From Adiantum capillus-veneris (taxonomy: Eukaryota; Streptophyta; Polypodiopsida; Polypodiales; Pteridaceae): a stretch of DNA of 60,000 nt. The DNA is taken from contig CM043944.1 in assembly GCA_014529385.2 (NCBI GenBank), positions 49,084,768 to 49,144,767 on the forward strand, written 5' to 3'. Within the stretch, counting starts at the first letter, position 1. Each line of letters opens with the position of its first letter. The notes under the pieces are model-generated. The model saw only the letters and a list, made by a program, of their open reading frames with translations. It ran no database searches and was not told the origin of the DNA. The translations under genes and the position numbers were made by a program. Positions 32,451 to 44,521 of this stretch are shown here, in pieces.

Positions 32451-33500
32451 TAGCAAGGACATGTACATGCAGGGTAAGTCACTAGCATAGCGCTAATTGT
32501 CGGGCTACTGTAAGTGCCGGTGAGTGAGTTTTTTGAAGTGAGACTTGTATATAACTTAAACTCGCATAAAAACTTAAAAAAAGTTTAGCCAAATATCAGA
32601 AATTTGCACGTTTGAGCTTGTTGTGCCTCCTTGATGGTTTCTATTGGAGTTTTTGTCCCCCCCTTGTCTACTCTACGTGTAATCGCGTCAGGACAACTCT
32701 CTGTTCACATCAATTTTGCATATATCAGCGTGTAGATTGAATTTTGGCCATCTTTATCTTTCTTGCCAGCCATTTTTCAATATTTTTCTCAAGCTTTAAA
32801 GTGCCCCAATTGGAGTTGTGCTCTTCAGGTTACGACTAGTTCACTACAGGGTTATGGCTATTGCAGCCTAGTGGAAAATTTTTCAGACAGATTGGGAGGG
32901 CATGTACCTATGAATTGTGGAATTGATGTTGAAGTTGTGGATTTGTGATGTTCAATTTTGAAAGAGGAGGCCCTTGTCTTCATATGCATTGGTCGGCGTG
33001 TGCTGGAAATCCGTGCTTTGACAGGGTTTTGCTCCTATGTGACAGTCTTTTGGGTGGGCGATGGCCAGTAAATTCCCAAGGGGACTACTCTTCTTGGATT
33101 TGCGGTTTTTCAAAGGGGTTCTCCAAAGCTTTTGGTGTTCTTGTAGTGATCTTTCAACGCTCTTGGGTGACATAGCTATAGAGATGTTTTAGTTTGGTTG
33201 TTTCTCAATAGCGTGTAGCTTAAATGATTATGTCTGGCTTTCATACGTAATCAGTTCTCTCTTCTTTGTTGTGGATTTCTAGACATTTGTTCCTCCTTGG
33301 GATGAAGCTTTTTTATTTCACAAACAGGAATGGGTTCTGGTCTCCTTTTTTGGTAGTAGATAACTCTATTTCAATGGGTTTTCTTGCATCAAGGACATCT
33401 GTAAAATTGGTAAGACAAAGACTCTGGAGTCTAGTTTTCATAGGATTATGTAACCCTGACACAAATCAAGCTACTTTGACCTCTTGAGTCATCGCTACTC
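32451..33500. other. Unassigned kilobase inside the Tekay-like remnant
   Basis: This replaces most of pol between the gag start and the pol end. Several short plus-strand frames (32,763-32,948, 32,945-33,175, 33,266-33,487) have ordinary protein-like composition but no motif I can name. It may be an insertion or a host fragment. Confidence 0.35.
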
Positions 33501-33588
33501 CCTAGTGGAGCATACTTGACAAGGGTTAAGAAACATTAATAATATGATTCCAGATCTTTGGTTCCTTGAGTACAATCAAGAGACTCAT

Positions 33589-33960
33589 TTATACGATCTG
33601 AATGAGAAACTTTATTCTGATAGTCCTTCTTGAGCTAGGTTTTAAGGTAATCCCAAGCTGCAGCATTGGGATTAACATTATTTTCTGTGCAATGGTCTCT
33701 CCACCAACGCTTGGCTTTTTCTCTAGTTTAAACTTAACGATAATAGCTTTGTTTAATGCTGACGAATGAGCCAAATCAAAGTAGTCATCCATATGCTCAA
33801 TCCAATCTTCAAGAACTTTGCCTACATCTTTGCCTTCCCCGCAGAAATTTTCAGGTTGAGACTTACAAAGTATAGCATCGATGTCTCTATCAATGATGGT
33901 GTGTTGAGGAACAATAGGAGAATCTACGTTAGCAACATCCACATTTCCTCTAGGAGGCAT
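33589..33960 (-). pseudogene. Tekay-like chromovirus gag, N-terminal fragment
   Basis: The start at 33,960 reads MPPRGNVDVANVDS, then IDRDIDAILCKSQPENFCGE, LEDWIEHMDDYFDLAHS and FKLEKKPS. This is the usual N-terminal capsid region of Tekay/Del chromovirus Gag. It loses the frame at the WWK-type region and continues in another frame to about 33,520. No zinc knuckle follows; the unassigned segment 32,451-33,500 begins instead. It probably belongs to the same element as the pol end and LTR to its left. Confidence 0.8.
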
Positions 33961-34079
33961 GGTAACTTATTGCACCATATCAACCAAGGTCACACTTAGT
34001 AAAATATTTTAATCCTGCTCGAAGTCCTTAAATCAAATAGAGTAGATAGTTGAAGATAAGAGACGAGAGAAATAGGAGA

Positions 34080-36628
34080 AAGAACAATGAATAAATTAAT
34101 CCAATTTCTATATCACAAAACTTTGGGGTTTCAAAAAGTCTACAAAGTGTCTTGAAAGTTTCTGATAAATCGTAATGGCTCTGACATAATGCACTTGGTA
34201 ATATCCATTGTGACATCCTTCCACCAATGGAGCATAGTTGTCCCATTCATTGAGTATATCGGATGGGTAATCCCAATAATCCTTTTTGATAAGTTTGGCT
34301 GGAACATTTCTTCATTGGCGTGTGAGTCATACCATTCTTGAGTAAGGGATTTGTTCGTTACAAGTATTCCTATTTGGGTGTGAACAATTGACTTCTTATA
34401 CCCAAATTAGTCATTGAAGTAGGAAGATTCTTTTGGAAACACATCCTATGTGTCCCATCCAACTCAGCTGTGTATATTTGCACAATCTGCAGGGCATTGA
34501 GGTCTATTGTAGGCATTGTATAAAACTTTTATATGGCGAGGGGTGTGGATTAATGATTTTACAAATAAGTCAAAGAATAACTTCCAAGGTAGCGGGATAA
34601 AGGAATGTTGGTCGTCGTTTTTGCATTGACATACCCATACATTAAACATAATAATGTCGAAGCATCCCGTAGCCATTACTAAAGGAAGTACTTTTTTGGC
34701 TATCCAAGTTTTCTTTGTCGGTCTTAGGGTAAGTTCATAAGCATTTATGTACAATATTTGATTAGTGATAAAAATCTCCTTTCCCAACTTGGATCGTATC
34801 CACTCGATACTCCCAACAGGCGAGGGTATATGCTCATGTGGTCTAAACTTAGGGTTTCCTGCAGCATAATGATACCAAGCTTGAAATGTATTATGTACAA
34901 TAAAATCGGTAGACATCAATATTTTCTTCTCTTTCCCATTATGCGTGGTAGTGACAAGCCTTTGCACTTCCACTTCAGTTTGGAAATGCTCTTCCACCAT
35001 AAGGAGGGAGAGTATATCCATCCATATCCCTTGAGGTAAGATGTCGGTCATCTATACACACATACTCCATCACTCATGTTAGTTAGAATGATAAAACCAA
35101 GATTCAAATTCTAATATTATATCCTCAAAACAATATGTGCTACATCAAAATCAAAATTTTATAACCGCAGAAGACCAGAAGGTACATGATGTTTCTAAGG
35201 AGATACATAAATACAAAAGGGTCCTATGAACCAATTCTTGGTTCATACAACCGAGGTCCTACCCCTATATTTATTCACATCTTGAGTATCAAAGTTTAGC
35301 ACTTCAACTTGTGCATTGAAGTTCACGTCTTCCTTTTCATACCATTCCTCTCCTCATGATACATCCGTGGGTGGTAATCCATTAAAGCAGTTTACATGAG
35401 CATGCCGTTAATTTACATCACCTCTGTAGAAATATCTACTCGAGTTTACGTTTACTACCATTGGTTATGCTTGGGTAAGTTCACTAATGCACCTTGGCTT
35501 CTCGTAGACATCAAAGGTAACGGTAACATTGTGAGGGTTATATTTGAGGATAGGTCCATAGACTCTATTGAACCAATCCTGGCATACATAATAGAATCGG
35601 TTGCCACTATTTGACTTCTTCCATACTCTGATTATGACCTTCTCACAAAAGCCGTTTCTTTGGCTGGCATGAGGGTCTTCTTACTAAGTATGAGTTCATT
35701 ACCTGGTATGTCCAAAAGAGAACATACGTTAAGGTAAAGAACATATCCTTGCACTTTAACATCACATTCTTGGATCTCTTCTTTTACCCAAAGCTGTGGG
35801 TTGGTCATAGACCTATCGGGCACTTGTGCTTGATGTTCAAGCTGAGATTCAACATGTAACTCCCATGCTACGTAAATGTTTAGCACAAGGTAGTCTCTAG
35901 TCCCCTTTGAAACTCGAACAACTTCAATTCCCCAATGGAGACTGAATTCAATCCCATAATCGAAAAAGATTCTTTGTGCAAAGTCACTCGGGAGTTCATC
36001 TGAACAATTAAGAAGATCCATCTAAAAACAAGACAAGGAGAGAGAAAACTTAGTGCATGATTGAACTAAAATTGAGTCTACGCTTCTTTTATTCATCAAA
36101 ATTTGATTTTTATGATTTCATTATAATATTATGAGTGTCTCGAAGCTAACTCTCTGAATATTCTTTTAAATCTCATGACAGGGTATTCTCTCAAACCTCC
36201 CATGCAACAATGTGGTATGTAGTTATCTTCTAGCTTTCCTTTTCCTATGACAGCTGCAAGAGCTTCAAACAGCTTAGCAACTTCGGCAATCCTTAACATT
36301 TGGAAGCGCATCGCCAAGTACAAGAACATGTCTTCTAGGCCTAACCATATTCAGAGTTAAAGTAGCTGAGGTTGGCAAAACAATCTCTTGGACTGTCATC
36401 AATATAGATGAAGAATTGACGAAAGGGTTCTTGGTGACGAGTAAGGTAACTACGGTCAACACTCTTCCAACAAGTTGTGCTTCCCAGCATGCCAAAGACT
36501 TTGGTCCCGATTTCTAAATAAAAGAGTTCGCGTTCATCCCTTGACAACCGTGTTGCCATATTGTTGAACACTATGGCCAAAACCTCATTTCCGTGGCTAA
36601 AGCTTTCAGACGTCACTCTGAGAGCCAT
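34080..36628 (-). pseudogene. Unidentified multi-exon coding region downstream of a retroelement primer-binding site
   Basis: Protein-like blocks on one strand, in order. 36,341-36,628: MALRVTSESFSHGNEVLAIV, then EPFRQFFIYIDDSPRDCFAN. A one-base shift leads to 36,129-36,345 (EDMFLYLAMRFQMLRIAEVA). A TTGTTTTTAG acceptor precedes 35,632-36,021 (MDLLNCSDELPSDFAQRI, VLYLNVCSLLDIPGNELIL), continuing after a shift (GNRFYYVCQDWFNRVYGPIL). A GTGTATAG acceptor precedes 34,464-35,051 (MTDILPQGIWMDILSLLMV, NTFQAWYHYAAGNPKFRPH, KLGKEIFITNQILYINAYEL). A last piece near 34,200-34,330 reads KDYWDYPSDILNEWDNYAPL. It begins about 250 bases after the primer-binding site at 36,881, where gag should be, yet it is not gag-like. 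It could be a captured host gene or an element-specific protein. I do not recognise it. Confidence 0.5.
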
Positions 36629-36880
36629 TTGTTACTACAAAACAAACATTCAAATAGATTACAATGCTGTTGTTTGAACACTTCAACCACTTCACCATAA
36701 CTCAAACCAAACACTTCCACTCAAGAAGAAAAGTCAAACAAGTACCATCAACCAATGTCACTTGTAGATGCATCATGAATACAATATCCTTTCTCAGACA
36801 CCATGCATGAATGCAAGCATGATGCATAACTAACCCATCTAGTATCAGGCTTTAGGATATCCCCATAAACTTAAGCATAG

Positions 36881-36892
36881 GCTCTGATACCA
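36881..36892 (-). other. Primer-binding site, initiator Met tRNA type
   Basis: The minus strand reads TGGTATCAGAGC, the standard plant site, two bases after an LTR end in CTCTCA. It marks the element to its left as minus-oriented with its 5' LTR on the right. Confidence 0.8.
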
Positions 36893-36894
36893 GG

Positions 36895-37160
36895 TGAGAG
36901 ATACCCCTCCCCGGGGGTCTATGCACAAAATATACAATCTACACCTTTATACAATATTTAATATACATCAGAGTTGTGGAAGCATTTGTATAGGGGAGGA
37001 GTTCTCAGTGCCCGACCAAGCATGGAGTTTAGGCCATGAGCCAGACTGCATCCAGAGGTACATAGTGACTAGTGCTACCCTTGAATGGGTGTTATGAATG
37101 AAAGCGTACTCAAGAAAAATATAACATTGTGGAGGGTGAATATATGTGTACACCACATTG

Positions 37161-37212
<52 letters not shown>

Positions 37213-40200
37213 TGGAGGGTGAAGTAGAGTGCATAGAGATGTGAGAGAATGACAACAGAGAATCTTTAAGTATCCCATCTAAATGAAACAGGCAACCATT
37301 TATTAATGCAATAAAAAAATTTGGGTATACCATAACATTTAAAAGTTAAAGACAAAAAATAACTAGCAGAGCACCAGACCCTTTCTAGGGATCGACCGGT
37401 CCACCCATCCACATCCGTTCTACTACAGACATAGAGAATTTCACTTTGTCGGGAGCGAGCGAGAACACCTCCAACCTACCTTAGCCAGACATAAGTTGAG
37501 GCCGCCTCTCTCCATGAACTCGAGCTCTGAAAGGATCCCAAGTACCAGTAGGTGGTAGGGTATCAACACCAACCATACTAGTTTAGGTGTCACACCTCTT
37601 CGATGCCCAGAACCGGGTGTTTAGGCAAAGCCAAGGAAAAATCCCCGACGCGTTAGCCGTGTAGGTCATTCAACCCTCGACGCACTAACCGTGTAGATGA
37701 TCCTAACAAAAAGAAAAATACATAGACAACACCCCTGATCCATAAAAGCCCCAGGTCGACGACCCTTTGGTCTAAGGCTAAGCGATGTAGGTGATCCTAG
37801 TCTTGTAGCGAGATTGCCATGAGAAACAAAACACGTGAGTCCAATCAGAATAGCACTTTCCATATGCACAAACAATCTTTTCCAAGCAATTAGATTATAC
37901 AGGGTATCTACCCTTACACGTCTACCATAAACCATCTATATCACTTCATGATCTAATCCCAAAACCATAAACCATAATCCAATCATATCATACGGGTGAG
38001 CGCTCCACCCAACTCGGGTGAGGCATGATCAATCCTGCATAACCACTTATAACATAACATGGCTGCAAAACTTTCTGCAGCATAACCAAATCCAGAAAAA
38101 AAACCATGAGCCACACCAGCTTCCACCATAAAATCACAACAATAATCCATGAGGGAATCTCATCCCTTAAGCATAAATCATCATCACATTGAACCAACTC
38201 CCACACTTGGAGTTTTACATATCCTCTGCAATCAATCAGAGTCCACACACATATGGTCCATAAAACATGATTCTTTCATGCATAAAAAGAGTCTGACCAA
38301 CAACTAATCATGATATAAAAATCCAACTTTGAAAACATCCAACCATGCAAAGTTGATGCATCATATCTGCACTTCACCCCTCTAGCATATAGAGCTAGTT
38401 TTGACCTAGAAAGGTGGAAAGTTTTCATAACCGTGCATATGAGGTATCCACATCAATCCATAAGTTTCCATACATCATATGATAACATTACATCACCATA
38501 AAAATGATGCAAAACAGCTCCGACCTTTAGGTCAACCATGAACCATAACTTCACACATATGCAATTTTATTTTTTTTGACATTTTTGGGAGCATGCATAA
38601 ATGCAAATGAAAGTATTTGACCTCAAACCAATGCATCAAGCTCAACTCCATAATATAGAATAGTACTCTATTACATCACTTTACCCATATGGTACTTAGC
38701 AACAAACGGTACCCAAAAAGAAAGACACTTTAATTATATCTGCCTATGCGGTTCGGGTTGCCTAACCATATACACCCATAGAAGTTTATGGGCATCTAAT
38801 AGCTGAAATCAACTCACCAAAACAAACTATAAATCATACATAGACAGCTCGGTTAACTCACGACGTCATATGGTACCCCCCCTTGGTAGGACCCCTACAC
38901 GTGTATGTAAGACCGATAATGGAACGATTTATAACTCGCATTCCCGAGGTGATTACGGAGACCTAAATACATTTATCATCAAGTTTCATCAAGTTTTTCA
39001 ATTGGTTAAGTGGTTTTTCCCATCCTGTGAATCTATATAGTGGTTCTCCAAGGAGCTTGGAGTCAAAAAAATTGGTTGTGCAATGGGCAGCAAGCTGTTT
39101 TTTGACCATATCTCTTACCTCATGCGTGATTTTCACATGACGCCTAAGAGATAAAATGTTCTATATGATGTATTTTATCTTTGGTATAAAGGTTTCGGAT
39201 TGATTCATAATGGTTTGTGAGTTATGACCAAAACAATGTTTTCTACCGTCTATGACGTGAAATGAAAAGAGCTTTTTATACAGGCACGTGATCATAAACG
39301 CATCATGTGCATAAATGAGCGTGTTAAACATGATGAAATAATCATGGGGCAACTTTATACGTACTTTGTTAATCCATACATGCACTCGTATACAAAAAAA
39401 ATCACCGAGAGAGTGACTACTTAGAAAAACGACATAGAGAGAGAGATGATGATAGCTATGAAGTTAAGAGCTTCTCACCATGCTTTAGAATCGATTAGGG
39501 TTTTTCAAAAGGCTTCTTGCTTTGCCTCAAGAGAGCGGTGATGAGAGCTATGTAGAGGTATTCACCACAAGAGCTTTCGAAGAGCGCGTACACCGTGAAA
39601 CAAGAGAGAAGATAGTAAGCAAGTAGAGAGAGTATCCTTCTTCTTCTTCTTCTTCTTCTTCTTATTCTTCCCGAGAGAGAAGAGATTATGGAGATGGTGA
39701 TGAAGACCTTGCACCACTCCGTATAATGGATACGTATAGCCTTGCGGTAGTAGATGCAACAGACGACACTAAAAATTGAGCACTATTTGGCAATTAATAG
39801 GCAAGTGCATCATGCCAGAGTGATGCCCAAGCCAAAAGGTAGTGCTAGTTTTTGAGCCAGGAATAGCTGCAAGCTTTTGGAACTTTGCTAAAAACATGCC
39901 TTTGCTTTTGGTGGTCAACTCTCCCACTTACCATTCAATTTTTACAGTAAAATTGGCCAACTGAACAACATTAGGCCAACTAATGGAACCTTAGCTAGAC
40001 TATGCCGCACGTAATGTTTTGACATAATTATGACTTCTCGTACTACCCTGACGAATTTACGGTACCGCTTTTTATAAAAATAATTCTCAAAAAAATCTCG
40101 TTTGGTCCTGTTTTTGCTCTGGGGGATCATTTTTAAATTTGACGGAGACTAAAATTAATATTCTTGTATTCAAGTCATCAGAAAAAGCACATTGCTTTTC

Positions 40201-40668
40201 AAAAATGCTGAAAAGCACGAAAAGCTAAAAATTAGCGTAAAAAGTAAAATTTTCTAGAATTGAACCACGGGTTCCTCTCGTCGTCCACACTGGAATAAGA
40301 AAGCGGACTTGCTTTTCACTAAAAAGCACTAAAAATCATGAAAAGCTAAAAATAGCGTGAAAAGTACTCAAAAAGCAGATTTTTACAAAATTGAACCATA
40401 GCTTCCCCGGAACACGTAGAATAAGGATCTGACTCTGCTTTTTGCAAAAAAGCACCTAGAAGAATAAAAAGCATGAAAAAGCTAAAAATAGCGTCAAAAC
40501 TGAACCAAACGCTCAATTAACCTACTGGAACATGAAAACGGCGTTGCTTTTTACTTTAGAACCTTACAATAATGTCAATCAAGTATCTTAAATTAAAATT
40601 TGACAAAATAGATACCGAAAGCTAATTTTCTTATTTTTAAAAGAGACCCAAAATTTGGGGATCTTACA
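36895..40668 (-). mobile_element. Long 5' LTR (3.77 kb) of a minus-strand gypsy-type element
   Basis: The minus strand begins TGTAAGATCCCCAAATTTTG at 40,668 and ends at 36,895 beside the primer-binding site, with TG/CA ends. No convincing coding content lies inside. Features are a (GA)n run at 37,164-37,209, two CGACGC-TAACCGTGTAG type repeats near 37,645-37,700, a (TTC)n run near 39,640-39,664, and repeated AAAAGCACGAAAAGCTAAAA stretches at 40,190-40,500. Its length and start suit the Tekay/Del group. No target duplication can be tested because the left end of the element was not found. Confidence 0.65.
37164..37209 (+). repeat. (GA)n microsatellite
   Basis: About 23 GA units inside the long LTR. 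Confidence 0.97.
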
Positions 40669-40712
40669 TAAAATCTATTTATTTTAATTATAGGAGGCAA
40701 CAATGCTGCAAT

Positions 40713-40905
40713 CTTGTATTTTAGAATACAAGTTGTAGCACTTTTCTATTCTTGAATACAAGATTTCAACACTCTTGTATTCTAAAATACAAAAGTACAA
40801 CACATGTGTATTCTGGAATACAAGTGTGTAGAACAAGTGTATTCTAAAATACAACTTTGTTGTAGTCTTGTATTCTAAAATACAAGTCTAGTATATTCTA
40901 GAAAA
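40713..40905. repeat. Cluster of near-palindromic CTTGTATTCTAGAATACAAG motifs
   Basis: Copies lie at 40,713-40,732, 40,745-40,762, 40,774-40,792, 40,806-40,824, 40,835-40,854 and 40,867-40,886, with a weaker one just after. They differ mainly in the central bases. The spacing is about 30 bases. The cluster is upstream of the gene starting at 41,812; a second cluster lies at 42,669-42,799. Confidence 0.9.
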
Positions 40906-41811
40906 CAACGAGAAGGTTTTGCTCTCTATCTAGGCATGTTTTTTATAATATTCATCTTCATCTTTGTGTTCTTCATCTCCTTGTCCTTTGTGTGAGTTTT
41001 CTCTATCTTCATCTCCTTGTCCTCTGTGTGAGTTTGCTCTGCGTTGTTGTGTGCAAATTGTTTTTGCATTTCATGTGGGCAAAGTTTATAGGCTGTTTTC
41101 GGGTTTGGAGCTTAGACATACACACTAAACATTTTGAGAGATTTTCCAGCAATTAGCCTACAATTTTACCCCCCTTTTGGAGCTGTTTATGCCCTCATAT
41201 GTTTTTTCTGAGTATCGCAATAAAAGATAGTTGTCAGCTATACAAAAAATTGTCATGTGTGTATCTTACAAAAAAAAACACGTATTGATGTGAAGGTTGA
41301 AAGTACACATGTATGATGGATTGTGGATGTAAAGAGAGAATTGAATTTTGAAAATCTTGTGTAGAAAAAGCTGTCATTAGTTGTTTGGTACATTGGTTTT
41401 GTAGATCTTTGTACACTTGGTGCGGGTTTTTTGCTATATGCATATGGACACAACAATGATCTGTGGTTGGCTTGGAGATCCGACCATCAAGGGTTGCTCC
41501 AGCCACTCCGCAAAGAGATAGTGTGAGTAGTACTAGAGCACTTGTTGTTGTTGTGACACCAAAGCAAAGGAGGTGGGATCAACATCATGATGTACTTGCT
41601 TCTCACTTGCTTTTAGCATCATTTCATTGACATGTAAATTCTTGATTTTCTTCTTAAGAAATGATTGAAACATGAGGGATCTTTTGGTCTTCTATGTTTG
41701 ATTTTTGTAAAAACATGTTTCTTGTTGTTTTTAAGTAAACATTTTGGATTTTGTTTGCTTGATATCACAAATTTATGAGTCTTTTGTCGATGTTTGTGGC
41801 TTTTCTTCATA

Positions 41812-42620
41812 ATGGCTTCTCTTTTTAATGATTCTCATGTTTCCAAGAAGCAATGAAGAGGTCAACAATCTACTCTTGCTAATCAACCTTCCTGTACTCC
41901 AACTACTCCAATTGGTTCGAATCATATAAGTTCACTCACTCCCTCTCGTAGTAAACCTACTCCTATCAACCCTCACTTTCAAGAACCTAGGGTATGAGTG
42001 TCAATAGGTGGAGTAGATTCTAGAAGACAACGTCTTCCACCTCCTTCCACTTACGGAAGTGGTGCTCCTCATTAACAATTGTTAGTTGCTCATAAATTTC
42101 TACAACAAGATCAAGGTATTGATGAGGTTTTACCGATGGTGCCTTTAGAGAGAGCCATTGTTCCTCCTAGAGGTGTGCTTGCTACCTTGCATAAACAAGA
42201 AAAACCATCAACACATGATGTTCAAATCCTTTGGAATCGTGTATGACCACATAAGAAGTGTGAACGTCATGATTGGTGAATTTGAGTATGTGTTTTTGAG
42301 AAAAATCGAACCTTGTACTCCATTTCTTTGTGTCGTTGATGATAAAGGTTCCCTCAACAAGGAAAGTGTTTTCAAGTGGTCGGTCACCTTGTTGATGTCA
42401 GAGAGAATACCATGCAAGGTATCATTTATTGTCTTGTACAAGGGAAAGAAAAACAATTTGTGAATGACAAAGAGAAGAAATATGCTTTAATTTACTTGCA
42501 TGCAAGTATTTCAAGATAGAAGAAATGTTATCCAACGTCTCAACAAGATGAATTCAAAGATGCCATGGCTACCAAGAAACGAGTAAGTGAAACTAAAAAA
42601 GTGCTAGCTTCATGTGGGGG
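41812..42620 (+). pseudogene. N-terminal part of the ParB/methyltransferase-like gene
   Basis: The probable start at 41,812 reads MASLFNDSHVSKKQ, a stop, then a Ser/Thr/Pro-rich stretch (QSTLANQPSCTPTTPIGS, SSLTPSRSKPTPIN). After further stops comes a block with HKFLQQDQGIDEVLPMVPLE near 42,090. Two overlapping frames compete at 42,158-42,480; the downstream block QGKEKQFVNDKEKKYALIYL and DEFKDAMATKKRVSETKK (to about 42,605) looks most protein-like. It has no domain I recognise. A TTGTATT motif cluster follows in what would be an intron. The assignment to the same gene as the next two blocks is by strand, order and lack of any other boundary. Confidence 0.4.
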
Positions 42621-42668
42621 TCAATTAGAGTTACGTGCTACAATTTTTATAGAAAACAAGTGCTCTAC

Positions 42669-42799
42669 AATTGTATTTTGGAGGAAAAGTGCTTTACACT
42701 TGTATTCCAAAATACAAGTGCTCTAGACTTGTATTCTAGAATACAAATGTAATGCACACTAGCATGCCAGCACCAAGCACTTGTATTCAGGAATACAAG
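42669..42799. repeat. Second cluster of CTTGTATTCTAGAATACAAG motifs
   Basis: Clear copies at 42,699-42,718, 42,728-42,747 and 42,780-42,799, plus a half copy at 42,669. Same family as the 40.7-40.9 kb cluster. Confidence 0.9.
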
Positions 42800-43019
42800 T
42801 GCTACACTTGCTCTTTACTTTTTTATTGTAAAGATTTTTCAAAACGACATTTGCAGTCAATGCAAATTTTTGAAACACAAGTATTCTTGCATTTCTTATC
42901 ACTTCACTTATTCTTCTCTACTTTTTTTGCTAGACATTTCATCAAGCTTTTGTCAAGTTTCAAGACAATCTCTATAACATGGAAGGTGGTCAAAAGGTGA
43001 TTCAAGTTTTAATGATTCA

Positions 43020-43588
43020 GATGAAAGTGGAGATAGTGATGACAATGAATCCGATGGTGGTAGAGACACTAAAGAGATTCCTCCTATACTAACAAAATTA
43101 AATAGCTGAATGTAAAGAAGGAGAATCTCTTTCCTCTGGTCTTAGTGCTCCTAGTTCTACTCCTAGTGACTCTCATTTCAACATTGTCTATGAGAGGACC
43201 GAAAGGTTCAACATGATTGATGAGAGGCCTCTCATCTTGCTTGTTTATATGAATGATCACCCATCACTTGACCCAATTACTCAGACAACACCTTTGGAAG
43301 TTTGTTCCATAATTTTTGCTAATGTAAGTGATCTAAAGTTATAGATGAAAGGAAAACCAGCCCCACCAAGGTTCTTTCATTGCTTGTTTTTTTTTATCTT
43401 GTCCAAATAAAGCATCCTTTGTTAAGTAAAAAATTGAGGGTTACAAGTACTTTGTTCTTGGTGGAACACACTCTCTTGTTGCCAAGAAATACCTCTCTGT
43501 AGAGTACCCATTTGTTGAGAGCTACAAGCCAGTTTTAGCATGGGTTTACGCAAGTCTTTCTAATGAGGATGCTAAAACATTTTCATAA
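43020..43588 (+). pseudogene. ParB/sulfiredoxin-like domain remnant
   Basis: An acidic lead (SGDSDDNESDGGRD) is followed by an open piece at 43,111-43,343 reading FNMIDERPLILLVYMNDHPS and TPLEVCSIIFANVSDLKL. After a frame break, 43,430-43,588 reads KYFVLGGTHSLVAKKYLSVE, then VLAWVYASLSNEDAKTFS, a stop, and DHN. The GGTHS-x-A core followed by a strand, then LSNEDAK and xDHN, parallels the GxHR-x-A, LSDEEA and xEN pattern of ParB-type nuclease/sulfiredoxin folds. Such domains bind or process DNA or nucleotides and are often joined to DNA methyltransferases in phages and mobile elements. The resemblance is by eye. At least three stops or shifts make it inactive. Confidence 0.5.
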
Positions 43589-43620
43589 GATCATAATCAA
43601 TGAAGATTAAAAAATGTGTC

Positions 43621-44090
43621 TTTCCATGTCATTTATTTAGAAGGTATGCTACTTTCACAATGAGTGGGTTAATCATTTAAGTCAAGTTACAAAGGAAAAT
43701 GAAGCTTTAAAAGTCAGTCTCTATGAACAAGTAGCACTTGCAACAAAGAAGTCAAAGAAAGGTGAAATGGGTGCCAAGCATAATATCCAAGAATTTGATA
43801 ATTATTTTAATTGGCTTTGCTTGATGGTGACCTCTAGGACCATCAAGAAAAAAAATTCAAGGTTTGGAAAGAGGGAAAAACTAAGAATTAAAGGGTGAAG
43901 CTTAGGCTACTACAACACAAAGAGCAAAAGGTGGTAGTGAAGAAGCTTTGAAACCCATTCTTGAAGAGATAAAGATTACTCTCTAGCATTTGCTGCAAAG
44001 AATCTAAGAGAAACACATTATTGTTGCATGCATCAAAGGAGGTACATTGTCACTTGATGAGATGTTTAAATAGTTTGAAAAGTAAATCTC
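43621..44090 (+). pseudogene. Coiled-coil-like linker of the same gene
   Basis: After a possible TTTATTTAG acceptor near 43,640, the reading is CYFHNEWVNHLSQVTKENEA then KVSLYEQVALATKKSKKGE, a helical, charged stretch. Further pieces (EEIKITL, VACIKGGTLSLDEMFK) reach a GTAAAT near 44,081. It has no catalytic motif and is interrupted by stops. Confidence 0.35.
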
Positions 44091-44521
44091 ATTTATTTAT
44101 TTTTGGTTACATTGTTTTTCTCTTATTTGTGTGAACTCAATTTTTCTTAGTCTCTAGGCAAAAGACATTTGTTTTATATGCAATGCATTATGATTGAAAA
44201 GCATAATGAAAAGGATTGGATTGAGGTGCAAACTCATCATCCAATTACAAGTCACCACTTTGCATTGTTTTATTTTTCTTTTCAAAAATACGAGAAGTAT
44301 TTGATTGTTTAAGCATTTTCAATTTTGAAATACAAATAATTAATTCTTGTTTAAGTTTGAATACTCATTTTGTGTTCATATCTTTGTATTCAAAAATAAA
44401 AATGTTGTCTTCTCATCTTTTTAAACAGTAGTGTAGCATGTTGGATGCATTCCAGAATACTTGATAGTGTTTTATTTTGTTTTTGGTTGTTTTTTTTCTT
44501 TTACAAAATTGTACTTCATGA

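Noticed and set aside
34160-34205. Possible second primer-binding site on the minus strand (ATGTCAGAGCC, with GATGTCACA nearby)
   Set aside because: It needs about 18 extra bases between TGG and the CAGAGCC part, and the same bases fall within a protein-like reading. It could be the true 5' leader of the gag at 33,960, but the evidence is too weak to list.
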